The position numbers and the translations under genes are program-made. A stretch of DNA of 8,042 nt, from positions 1 through 8,042 of the forward strand of contig JAHHMJ010000688.1 of NCBI GenBank assembly GCA_018678395.1, in the 5' to 3' direction. This DNA comes from Gemmatimonadota bacterium (GTDB lineage: Bacteria > Gemmatimonadota > Gemmatimonadetes > Longimicrobiales > Gaopeijiaceae). Numbering within the stretch: position 1 is the stretch's first letter; each line of letters begins with the position of its first letter. The notes beneath the pieces were generated by a model. That model saw nothing but the letters and a program-made list of their open reading frames with translations, did no database searches and was not told the origin of the DNA. Positions 1 to 5,903 of this stretch are shown one piece after another.

Positions 1-957
1 GCCCAGCAGCATCGTGATCAGCACGTTGCGCGTCCGCCCACCGGTGCGGCTCCCGCCGAGCGGGATGTACAGGTAGTCGCGCAGCCAGGTCGACAGACTG
101 ATGTGCCAGCGACGCCAGAACTCCTGGGGTGACCACGCGAAGTAGGGCTGCCTGAAGTTGTCCATGATGTCGAAGCCGAGCCAGCGCGCGACACCCTGGG
201 CGATGAGGCTGTATCCGTGGAAATCCCCGTAGATCTGGAAGGCGAAGGCGTACACGCCCACCAGGGTGTCCAGACCGTTCAGAGTGGATGGCGGCTGGCT
301 GAAGATGTGGTTGACGACCAGCGCCATGTTGTCGGCGATCACGACCTTCTTGAAGAGCCCGTACAGGATGCAGTAGAGCCCCTCGCGGAACTGCCGCTCC
401 GTGGTACGGCGAGGCCGCAGCACCTGGGGGAGCAGGTGACTCGCCCGCTCGATCGGACCTGCGACCAGCTGCGGGAAGAAGGCGACGTAGAGGCCGAAAT
501 CGAGCAGGTCTCGCGTGGGTTCCAGCTTCCGACGATAGATGACGATCGTGTACGACAGCGTCTGGAAGGTGTAGAACGAGATCCCGACGGGCAGGATGAT
601 GTGGAGACTGGGCAGATTCGCCTGTAGACCCAGACCTTCGAGAAGCGCGGCCGCACTGTCCACGAAGAAGCCGAGGTACTTGAAGACGGCGAGGAGGCCG
701 AGATTGCTGACCAGCGAGACCGTGACGAGTCGGCGGCGCCTGCGGTCGGTGGCCGACGGGTCTGCCAGTGCCAGACCGACCCAGTAGTCCACGAGCGTGG
801 AGAAGACGATCAGGCTGAGGAAGCGCCAATCCCACGAGCCGTAGAAGACGTAGCTCGCCACCAGCAGCATGCGGTTCTGGCCGCGATGCTTCAAGCCGCG
901 ATACAACAGCAGGACGACCGCGAAGAACGCCCAGAAGAGGTAGCTGTTGAAGAGCAT
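1..957 (-). CDS. MBOAT-family membrane O-acyltransferase, AlgI-like (partial, C-terminus beyond left edge)
   Basis: A polytopic inner-membrane enzyme expected to move acyl (often acetyl) groups across the membrane onto a polysaccharide or other surface acceptor, as AlgI does for alginate. The visible 319 residues begin with [12 protein letters not shown], the usual AlgI-type start. Hydrophobic segments lie at about 6-20, 31-40, 45-64, 76-93 and 116-140. The family core follows: [12 protein letters not shown] (160-171), [10 protein letters not shown] (241-250) and [20 protein letters not shown] (279-298). His285 is the first of the two conserved MBOAT histidines; the second, in a GLWHGA-like motif, would fall just past the cut after Leu-Leu-Gly. 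The frame is open to base 1. The start is supported by N-terminal homology; the ribosome site is weak (GAGA at 967-970). It lies 91 nt downstream of the acidic ORF and is probably co-transcribed. The acceptor cannot be told; a partner SGNH/AlgJ-like protein could lie further left. The family is secure, the substrate unknown. Confidence 0.93.
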   Translation of the reverse strand, partial: MLFNSYLFWAFFAVVLLLYRGLKHRGQNRMLLVASYVFYGSWDWRFLSLIVFSTLVDYWVGLALADPSATDRRRRRLVTVSLVSNLGLLAVFKYLGFFVDSAAALLEGLGLQANLPSLHIILPVGISFYTFQTLSYTIVIYRRKLEPTRDLLDFGLYVAFFPQLVAGPIERASHLLPQVLRPRRTTERQFREGLYCILYGLFKKVVIADNMALVVNHIFSQPPSTLNGLDTLVGVYAFAFQIYGDFHGYSLIAQGVARWLGFDIMDNFRQPYFAWSPQEFWRRWHISLSTWLRDYLYIPLGGSRTGGRTRNVLITMLLG

Positions 958-1048
958 TCAGGGGAATCTCAACACGGACGGAACGGGACGTGAGCGGCGA
1001 CGTCGCTCAACGGGGCAGCATCGGCCGGCGCAACGCTGCCGCTGAGGC
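958..1048 (-). other. Intergenic spacer with two stem-loops between the acidic ORF and the MBOAT gene
   Basis: This 91-nt spacer contains two possible hairpins. One pairs GGCAGC (1014-1019) with GCTGCC (1035-1040) around a 15-nt loop. The other pairs TGAGCG (991-996) with CGCTCA (1004-1009) around a 7-nt loop; its inner bases also form the palindrome GCGACGTCGC. Neither is followed by a T-run on either strand, so they are not convincing intrinsic terminators. They could attenuate or stabilise a shared transcript. Such hairpins arise readily by chance in G+C-rich DNA. Confidence 0.3.
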
Positions 1049-1267
1049 CTAGTCGTCCCACTCCTCCCAGTCGTCGTCCTCCTCGTCGTCACCCTCGCCG
1101 TCACCCCCATCGTCGTCCCAGTCGTCATCCTCCGACCAGTCCTCGTCCTCTTCTTCGTCGTTCTCGTCCGCCCACGCCTTTTCTTCCCAGTCCTCGTCGT
1201 CGTCCAGGGCGAGGTTCTTGAAGACGGACTCTGCGGACCCGTCGAGGGTCCCCAGCGACTGGAACAT
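1049..1267 (-). CDS. Small, extremely acidic tryptophan-containing protein, function unknown
   Basis: A 72-residue protein that I do not recognise as a named family. By hand count it has 38 Asp/Glu, only two Lys, no Arg or His, and six Trp. The first ~20 residues (MFQSLGTLDGSAESVFKNLA) look like a short ordinary segment. From residue 22 the chain is Asp/Glu-rich with Trp recurring in DEDW, DDDW and EEW contexts up to the C-terminal Asp-Asp. No signal peptide or membrane segment is visible, so it is probably cytoplasmic and disordered. Reality as a gene is supported by a GGAGA ribosome site 7 nt before the ATG, a sigma70-like promoter upstream and the same-strand MBOAT gene 91 nt downstream. 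Against it, the repetitive GAC/GAG composition could be low-complexity DNA that happens to be open. Acidic tails like this can bind divalent metals or basic proteins, or mimic nucleic acid; none of these is shown here. Confidence 0.6.
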   Translation of the reverse strand: MFQSLGTLDGSAESVFKNLALDDDEDWEEKAWADENDEEEDEDWSEDDDWDDDGGDGEGDDEEDDDWEEWDD

Positions 1268-1274
1268 GTCGGTG

Positions 1275-1279
1275 TCTCC
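1275..1279 (-). promoter_or_regulatory. Ribosome binding site of the acidic ORF
   Basis: On the minus strand GGAGA lies 7 nt before the ATG at 1267. It is one of only a few clear Shine-Dalgarno sequences in the window, and it is the main evidence that this low-complexity ORF is translated from that start. Confidence 0.6.
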
Positions 1280-1294
1280 GCAGCGGTGTGACGG

Positions 1295-1324
1295 GGGCGG
1301 GTTCCGCCCGGTTCGTCGCGAACC
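1295..1324. repeat. Two abutting perfect inverted repeats in the promoter and leader of the acidic ORF
   Basis: Two perfect 6-3-6 palindromes lie end to end with no gap: GGGCGG-GTT-CCGCCC (1295-1309) and GGTTCG-TCG-CGAACC (1310-1324). The second overlaps the predicted minus-strand -10 (1321-1326) and the expected start site near 1314. The first would fall in the 5' leader. As DNA the pair is placed like an operator; as RNA the first could fold in the leader. They differ in sequence, so they are not two copies of one site. Function is inferred from position only. Confidence 0.45.
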
Positions 1325-1349
1325 TTGCCGGGGTGCCCAACGGTGTCAA
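1321..1349 (-). promoter_or_regulatory. Sigma70-like promoter for the acidic ORF and MBOAT gene
   Basis: Read on the minus strand, a perfect -35 hexamer TTGACA (1349-1344) is followed by exactly 17 nt and then AAGGTT (1326-1321) as the -10. The -35 and spacing are ideal. The -10 matches TATAAT at only two positions, although G-containing -10 elements are common in G+C-rich bacteria. The start would fall near 1314, giving a leader of about 47 nt before the ATG at 1267. Confidence 0.5.
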
Positions 1350-1403
1350 GCCCTTCGCGCGCAGGCCTTCGGAGCGCCCGTCTCTCCCACCGGGGGGCGG
1401 TGT

Positions 1404-1434
1404 TTGCGGCCAGGATCCTTCGGTATCCTACAGT
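1404..1434 (+). promoter_or_regulatory. Weak candidate promoter for the alkyltransferase-like gene
   Basis: TTGCGG (1404-1409) and TACAGT (1429-1434) are separated by 19 nt. An overlapping TATCCT at 1424-1429 would give a 14-nt spacer instead. Neither arrangement is good. Some promoter is expected here because the plus-strand block begins just downstream, diverging from the acidic/MBOAT unit across a 197-nt spacer (1268-1464). Confidence 0.2.
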
Positions 1435-1464
1435 GGCGGTTGCCTGCCCCCCCAACGCTCCTCC

Positions 1465-1851
1465 ATGAAACTCTCGTCGTCCCCGTCATCGAGGCTCTCG
1501 AAGCCCTCGTTCGCGGAGTCCGTCCGGGCGTGGGTCCAGAAGATCCCCCCGGGTCGTGTGGCCAGCTACGGCGACATCGCGGCACTGGCCGGCTCTCCTC
1601 GCGCGGCGCGCGGCGTCGGTGCAGTCCTGAACGGGCTCGCGCCCGGGAGCGACGTCCCGTGGTGGCGGGTCGTGAACCGCTCGGGTCGCTTGACGATTCC
1701 GGCCGAACTCGGGCTGCGCACCCTCCAGCGCACGCTGCTCGAGCGGGAGGGCGTCTCCTTTCGACCCAACGGCGAGATCGAACTGGAGCGACACCACTGG
1801 GCCGGGCCCGCCGGCCGCCGCGAACTCGACGTGGACGGAGTGGCGTCGTGA
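1465..1851 (+). CDS. Alkyltransferase-like protein (MGMT fold, no catalytic cysteine, PWWR motif)
   Basis: A 128-residue protein of the O6-alkylguanine-DNA alkyltransferase DNA-binding fold. The helix-turn-helix region is clear: IPPGRVASYGDIAALAG (27-43) holds the conserved tyrosine (Tyr35), and SPRAARGVGAVL (44-55) holds the arginine finger (Arg49). The active-site position reads Pro65-Trp66-Trp67-Arg68 instead of Pro-Cys-His-Arg, so it cannot accept an alkyl group. Known alkyltransferase-like proteins (E. coli YbaZ, S. pombe Atl1, usually PWHR) bind O6-alkylguanine and hand it to nucleotide excision repair; that role is inferred here. The extra Trp replaces the histidine as well. The ATG at 1465 was chosen because homology begins near residue 15; the frame is open further upstream, but extension would run into the divergent promoter region. 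No clear ribosome site precedes it. Its TGA overlaps the psd GTG by 4 nt. Confidence 0.9.
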   Translation: MKLSSSPSSRLSKPSFAESVRAWVQKIPPGRVASYGDIAALAGSPRAARGVGAVLNGLAPGSDVPWWRVVNRSGRLTIPAELGLRTLQRTLLEREGVSFRPNGEIELERHHWAGPAGRRELDVDGVAS

Positions 1852-2732
1852 ACCCGGAGCGCCCCTCTCTCGCCTGGCGCGCCCTGCTGGGAGGCATGCG
1901 GGCGCTCCCCCAGGGCCTCCTGAGCCGTGGCGTCGGGGCTCTCGCCGACATTCCGCTGCCGGGGCCGTTGCGTGGACCCGTTCTCGGCACCTTCGCGCGA
2001 TCCGTGGGCATCGACGTCGGCGAAGCCGAGCACCCCCTTCGTGACTACGGCAGCGTCAACGCCTTCTTCGTGCGGAGACTGAAGCCGGGTGCCCGGGACT
2101 TTCCCGAGGACGGACGCACGCTGGCCTCACCGGTCGACGGCGTCGTGGGAGCACTCGGGACGGTGACGTCCGGCCGCGCGATCCAGGCGAAGGGGCTCGA
2201 CTACTCCGTGGCGGCACTCCTCGGCGACCCGGCGGCCGCGGAATCGATAGAAGGCGGCATCTTCGTCACCGTCTATCTGTCGCCGCGCCACTACCACCGC
2301 ATCCACACTCCCCTGCCGGGGTCGATCGTCGAGGCCCGACACGTCCCGGGCCGGCTCTTCCCGGTGAACCGACCCGCGGTTCAGGGGGTCGATCGCCTGT
2401 TCGTGGTCAACGAGCGCCTCGTGGTCACGATGGCGAGCGCGGCAGGGCCGGTGGCAGTCGTCGCCGTGGGCGCCTACAACGTCGGCCGGATCTCGGCGGC
2501 CTTCGATCCGAGCTGGGGGGGTCGGGATGGTGCGTCGATCACCAATCGGGGCACCCCTCCCCCGCCGTATCGCCGCTACGATCCACCGGTGGCCGTCGAG
2601 CGAGGAGCCGAGATCATGGCGTTCCACCTCGGCTCGACCATCGTCCTGCTCGCCGGCCCCGGCGCCGCCCTCGTGGACGGCATCGAGACCGGCGCCGAAG
2701 TCCTCGCCGGACAGCCGCTGGCGCGAGGCTAG
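1848..2732 (+). CDS. psd: Phosphatidylserine decarboxylase proenzyme
   Basis: This enzyme decarboxylates phosphatidylserine to phosphatidylethanolamine, the last step of that membrane lipid's synthesis, at the inner membrane. The 294-residue product is slightly shorter than the 322 residues of E. coli Psd. The self-cleavage motif Leu261-Gly262-Ser263-Thr264 is present; cleavage before Ser263 would leave a small alpha chain with an N-terminal pyruvoyl group. The other catalytic parts are visible: Asp97 in SPVDG, and His150 and His153 in SPRHYHRIHTP, aligning with Asp90, His144 and His147 of E. coli. YGSVNAFFVRRLKPGAR (67-83) is also typical of the family. The GTG start at 1848 overlaps the stop of the alkyltransferase-like gene (GTGA), which implies translational coupling. 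An in-frame ATG at residue 17 is a weaker alternative. The open frame extends back to 1218, but that part is not conserved psd sequence. No pssA is in view. Confidence 0.95.
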   Translation: MNPERPSLAWRALLGGMRALPQGLLSRGVGALADIPLPGPLRGPVLGTFARSVGIDVGEAEHPLRDYGSVNAFFVRRLKPGARDFPEDGRTLASPVDGVVGALGTVTSGRAIQAKGLDYSVAALLGDPAAAESIEGGIFVTVYLSPRHYHRIHTPLPGSIVEARHVPGRLFPVNRPAVQGVDRLFVVNERLVVTMASAAGPVAVVAVGAYNVGRISAAFDPSWGGRDGASITNRGTPPPPYRRYDPPVAVERGAEIMAFHLGSTIVLLAGPGAALVDGIETGAEVLAGQPLARG

Positions 2733-2759
2733 CCGCGGGCTCGGTGTCCGCGCATACTG

Positions 2760-2780
2760 CCCCCGCCCCCGCCCCCCACC
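2760..2780. other. C-tract (G-rich on the minus strand) in the leader of the M3 peptidase gene
   Basis: Runs of five, five and six C separated by single G bases occupy 2760-2777, followed by ACC. This sits 14 nt before the M3 peptidase ATG, where a Shine-Dalgarno sequence would be expected, and none is present. The minus strand has three long G-runs and a nearby GG, so at best a two-layer or imperfect G-quadruplex. It may be only composition drift in a non-coding spacer. Confidence 0.35.
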
Positions 2781-2793
2781 TCGACCCGACTCC

Positions 2794-4842
2794 ATGGTGA
2801 CGGACACGAATCCGCTTCTCGCCGACGACGCCCGCATTCCTTTCGATCGGATTCGGGGAGAACACGTCGAGCCCGGCGTCCGCGAGATCCTGCAGACGGG
2901 TCGAGAGCGACTGGAGGCGCTGGTCGCCGACCCGGCTCCACCCACCTTCGACAACACGGTGACGCGGCTCGACGATTTGGCCCGGTGGGTGTCCGAGAGG
3001 ACCACCCCCGTGTCGCATCTTCTCGCCGTTGCCGAGACCCCCGAACTGCGGGCCGCCTACAACGCGGTGCTCCCCGAGATCTCGCAGTTCTGGACCCGGC
3101 TGTCGCTCCACGAGGGCCTGTGGGCCCGGCTGCGGACGTTGGAGTCGTCGGATGCCGTGGCGGATCTCGACGCCCTCTCCCGCCGGCACCTCGACAAGAC
3201 GCTGCTCGAGTTCCGTCGTGCGGGTGCCGACCTGCCGCCGCCGGAGCGGGGGCGTCTGGAGGAGATCCAGGTCACCCTTTCGACGCTGCAGCAGGGCTTT
3301 GGTGAGAACGTCCTCGATGCGACCGCTGCCTGGGAACTCCTCATCGACGACGAGTCGCGGCTGGAGGGGATTCCCGACGCCGCCCGCGAACGGTATCGCG
3401 CGGCGGCCGCGGCCTCCGACCGTGAGGGGTGGCTGCTCACCCTGGACTATCCCTCGGTCGAGCCCGTACTCAAGAACGCCCGCGACCGCGACCTGCGCCG
3501 GACGGTGTTCGAAGCCTACACCACTCGCTGCCGCGGCGGCGAGCACGACAACCGGGATCGCGTCGTCGAGATCCTCGGGCTGCGGCGCGAGATGGCGTCG
3601 ATCCTCGGGTACGAGAGCTTCCCCGACTACGTGCTCGAGGACCGCATGGCGCGGTCCGAGCAGCAGGCGCGCTCCTTCGAGGACGGGCTGCTCGACAGGG
3701 CTCGCCCCTACTGGGAGCGGGACGCGGCCCAACTGCGCGAGCATGCGGGTCGACTGGGGCTCGACCGCCTCCGCCCCTGGGACGTCGGCTACGTCGCGGA
3801 GGACCTCCGCCGGACCGAGTACGAGCTGGACGACGAGGCGCTGCGCCCCTGGTTCCCGCTGGAGCAGGTCGAGGCGGGCCTCTTCGAGCTCGTGAACCGG
3901 CTCTTCGGCCTGACCATCTCGGAAGCACCCATCGACGAGGTCTGGCACGCGGACGTCCGCCATTTCGACATCCACGCGGCCGACGGCGTGCACCTGGGCT
4001 CGTTCTATACCGACTGGTTCCCTCGCAAGGAAAAGCGTCAGGGCGCGTGGATGAACGACTTCCGGTCCGGGGGCCCGCGACCGGACGGCGGCTTCGACCC
4101 GCACGTCGGCGTCATCTGTGGGAACTTCACCCCGCCGCAGGCCGGCCGACCGGCGCTGCTGACGCACCGAGAGGTAGAGACGCTCTTCCACGAATTCGGC
4201 CACCTCCTGCACCACGTTACGTCGCGGGTGCCCATCCGGGCCCGGGGCGGACTGAACGTCGCGTGGGACTGGGTGGAGCTTCCCAGCCAGATCATGGAGA
4301 ACTGGACGTGGGAGCGCGGAGCGCTGGATCTCTTCGCGCGCCACTTCGAGTCCGGCGAGCCGCTTCCCGACGAGCTCTTCGAGCGCATGCAGAGGGCCCG
4401 ACGATTCATGGGGGGCTGGCACATGATGCGTCAGCTCAGCTTCGGGACCGTCGACCTCGAGTTGCACGGTCCGTGGGCCCGGGATCAACGCGACGCGGAC
4501 GGCGCCGAGCTCATGGACTGGGTCCGACGTCGTTTCGAGGACTTCGCGCCCGATCCGGAGTTCGCCGGCTACCACATCCTCACGTCGTTCACCCACCTGT
4601 TCAGCGGCGGGTACGCCGCCGGGTATTACAGCTACCTGTGGTCCGAAGTCCTCGAGGCCGACGCCTTCTCGCGATTCCGCGCCGAGGGCATCTTCAATGC
4701 GGATACCGGTCGCGACTACCTCGACTCGATCCTGAGCCGGGGCGACAGTGCCGATCCCGATCAGCTCTTCCGTGAGTTCATGGGTCGCGATCCGGACCCG
4801 CAGGCCCTGCTCGAGCGAAATCTCGGCGCCGTGCCGGCGTAG
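2794..4842 (+). CDS. prlC: M3-family zinc oligopeptidase, oligopeptidase A (PrlC) type
   Basis: A cytoplasmic zinc metallopeptidase that cuts short peptides, including cleaved signal peptides and proteasome-like degradation products, inside a closed channel. At 682 residues it matches E. coli PrlC (680). The zinc site is complete: His466-Glu467-Phe-Gly-His470, with the third ligand Glu495 in VELPSQIMENW. The 29-residue gap between His466 and Glu495 equals that between His469 and Glu498 in E. coli PrlC. HEFGHLLHH and WVELPSQIMENW are PrlC-like; the related dipeptidase Dcp has HEFGHALH and VEFPSQ. The substrate-contacting tail FSGGYAAGYYSYLWSEVLEADAF is present. There is no signal peptide. The ATG at 2794 was chosen because conserved N-terminal sequence (NPLLADDARIPFDRI) follows at once. 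The gene lies 61 nt after psd and 31 nt before the DUF4837 lipoprotein gene, and could be read through from either. Confidence 0.93.
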   Translation: MVTDTNPLLADDARIPFDRIRGEHVEPGVREILQTGRERLEALVADPAPPTFDNTVTRLDDLARWVSERTTPVSHLLAVAETPELRAAYNAVLPEISQFWTRLSLHEGLWARLRTLESSDAVADLDALSRRHLDKTLLEFRRAGADLPPPERGRLEEIQVTLSTLQQGFGENVLDATAAWELLIDDESRLEGIPDAARERYRAAAAASDREGWLLTLDYPSVEPVLKNARDRDLRRTVFEAYTTRCRGGEHDNRDRVVEILGLRREMASILGYESFPDYVLEDRMARSEQQARSFEDGLLDRARPYWERDAAQLREHAGRLGLDRLRPWDVGYVAEDLRRTEYELDDEALRPWFPLEQVEAGLFELVNRLFGLTISEAPIDEVWHADVRHFDIHAADGVHLGSFYTDWFPRKEKRQGAWMNDFRSGGPRPDGGFDPHVGVICGNFTPPQAGRPALLTHREVETLFHEFGHLLHHVTSRVPIRARGGLNVAWDWVELPSQIMENWTWERGALDLFARHFESGEPLPDELFERMQRARRFMGGWHMMRQLSFGTVDLELHGPWARDQRDADGAELMDWVRRRFEDFAPDPEFAGYHILTSFTHLFSGGYAAGYYSYLWSEVLEADAFSRFRAEGIFNADTGRDYLDSILSRGDSADPDQLFREFMGRDPDPQALLERNLGAVPA

Positions 4843-4862
4843 AAATCGGCGATCCCCATGCC

Positions 4863-4866
4863 GGAG
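4863..4866 (+). promoter_or_regulatory. Ribosome binding site of the DUF4837 lipoprotein gene
   Basis: GGAG lies 7 nt before the ATG at 4874. It supports that start over two others: the in-frame ATG at 4913, and the out-of-frame ATG at 4858, which lies upstream of this site. Confidence 0.5.
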
Positions 4867-4873
4867 TCGATCC

Positions 4874-5896
4874 ATGGTCCAGACTGATCGCGCACACCGC
4901 CCCGCCCTCCTCATGTCCCTCGCCCTGTGCACCGTGCTCTGGGCGGGATGCGCCGAGGAGCAGGGCGCCTACGGAGACGCGTCGTCGATCGTGATGGCGG
5001 TGCCCACCGAGGTCTGGGTCGAGGTAGAGGACTCGGTCTACCGCGCGCTCGAGCCCCGGATCTACACCGTCCGGGACGAGAAGACGTTCACGGTGACCCA
5101 GGTCGACCCCCGCAGCGGAGCGACCTGGGGCGACCTCAAGCGCTTCCGCCAGCTCCTGGTCGTCGGACCCGCCGACGCGCCCTGGATCGCGGACGTGCTC
5201 GGGGCCGCCCGTGACCGCGACCGCGACGGTTCGCTGGTGCAGGCATTCGACGTCTGGGCGCGCGGCCAGACGGTCACCGCGCTGGTGACGGCCGAAGGGG
5301 GCGAGCAGGCCGACCTGCTCGGCGCACTGGACGAGCTCCGCGACCTCTACGACCGCCAGTACCGGCAGCTCGCCGAGGCGCGCATGTTCGTTTCGGGCCG
5401 CGATTCCGCGCTGATCGACACCCTGCAGGCACGCGCCGATTTCTCGCTGCTCTTCCCGGTCGTCTACGACTGGGCGACCCGGGACTCCGTCTACATCTTC
5501 CGGAACGACAACCCGGATCCGTCCGAGCTGATCCGGCAGGTGGCGGTGACCTGGGCGAGCCCGATCCCGGAGGGGATGGAGGGCGAGGACTTCCTCGCCT
5601 GGCGTCAGGAGCTCGTCGACGGCCACTACTCCGACGAGCAGGTGGCCGTACTCGACGCGCTGGAGGCGGGCCGCTTCACGTACGACGGCAAGGACGCCTA
5701 TCAGATCCGGGCCGTCTGGCAGAGCCCCCCCGGGGCCTGGCCGGCCGGCGGGCCGTTCATCCTGCGGGCGGTGGCCTGCCCGACTCAGGATCGCATGTAC
5801 CTCCTCGACGCGTGGCTCTACGCCCCGGGCAAGGAGAAGTACCAGTACATGATTCAGCTGGAATCGATTCTGGACTCGTTCCGTTGCGGGACCTGA
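4874..5896 (+). CDS. DUF4837-family lipoprotein
   Basis: A 340-residue predicted lipoprotein of unknown function. The N-terminus has a basic start, a hydrophobic stretch (about 10-24) and a cysteine at 26 in LWAGC, so it should be lipidated and membrane-anchored. Trp at the -3 position departs from the usual lipobox (small or aliphatic), so processing is likely but not certain. After the anchor, IVMAVPTEVWVEVEDSVYRA (37-56) fits the opening of DUF4837, in which a Trp follows a beta strand. The family's C-terminal signature is clear: RAVWQ and AGGPFILRA from residue 279, and YAPGKEKYQYMIQLESIL at 316-333, like the R-W, GGPF and YAP-KR-Y-R-LEAIL blocks of Bacteroidota members. The family assignment is from memory of these motifs. 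An in-frame ATG at 4913 would leave too short a signal peptide. It is the last gene of the plus-strand block and ends 7 nt from the converging peptidase gene. Confidence 0.8.
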   Translation: MVQTDRAHRPALLMSLALCTVLWAGCAEEQGAYGDASSIVMAVPTEVWVEVEDSVYRALEPRIYTVRDEKTFTVTQVDPRSGATWGDLKRFRQLLVVGPADAPWIADVLGAARDRDRDGSLVQAFDVWARGQTVTALVTAEGGEQADLLGALDELRDLYDRQYRQLAEARMFVSGRDSALIDTLQARADFSLLFPVVYDWATRDSVYIFRNDNPDPSELIRQVAVTWASPIPEGMEGEDFLAWRQELVDGHYSDEQVAVLDALEAGRFTYDGKDAYQIRAVWQSPPGAWPAGGPFILRAVACPTQDRMYLLDAWLYAPGKEKYQYMIQLESILDSFRCGT

Positions 5897-5903
5897 GGCC
5901 CGA

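Noticed and set aside
217..656. Short open frames on both strands inside the MBOAT gene
   Set aside because: They are out of frame with a continuous 319-codon frame that carries clear AlgI-type motifs.
958..1455. A 165-codon Arg/Thr-rich minus-strand frame over the acidic ORF
   Set aside because: The KKRTRTGRR-like low-complexity product is the +1 reading of the acidic repeat DNA and has no ribosome site; the acidic frame has a ribosome site and promoter at its start.
1218..1847. A 210-residue N-terminal extension of phosphatidylserine decarboxylase, i.e. a fusion protein
   Set aside because: The frame is open, but the extension is Arg/Pro/Gly-rich, lies out of frame over the conserved alkyltransferase-like gene, and precedes a normal-length Psd starting at the GTGA overlap.
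2730..2758. A separate promoter for the M3 peptidase (CATACT at 2753-2758 as a -10)
   Set aside because: The hexamer at the right distance upstream (TAGCCG) does not resemble a -35, so there is no real support.
2614..4932. A 772-codon minus-strand open frame opposite the M3 peptidase gene
   Set aside because: Its translation shows no recognisable domain and has the composition expected of an antisense shadow in G+C-rich DNA; the plus strand carries the full PrlC family sequence with its zinc site.
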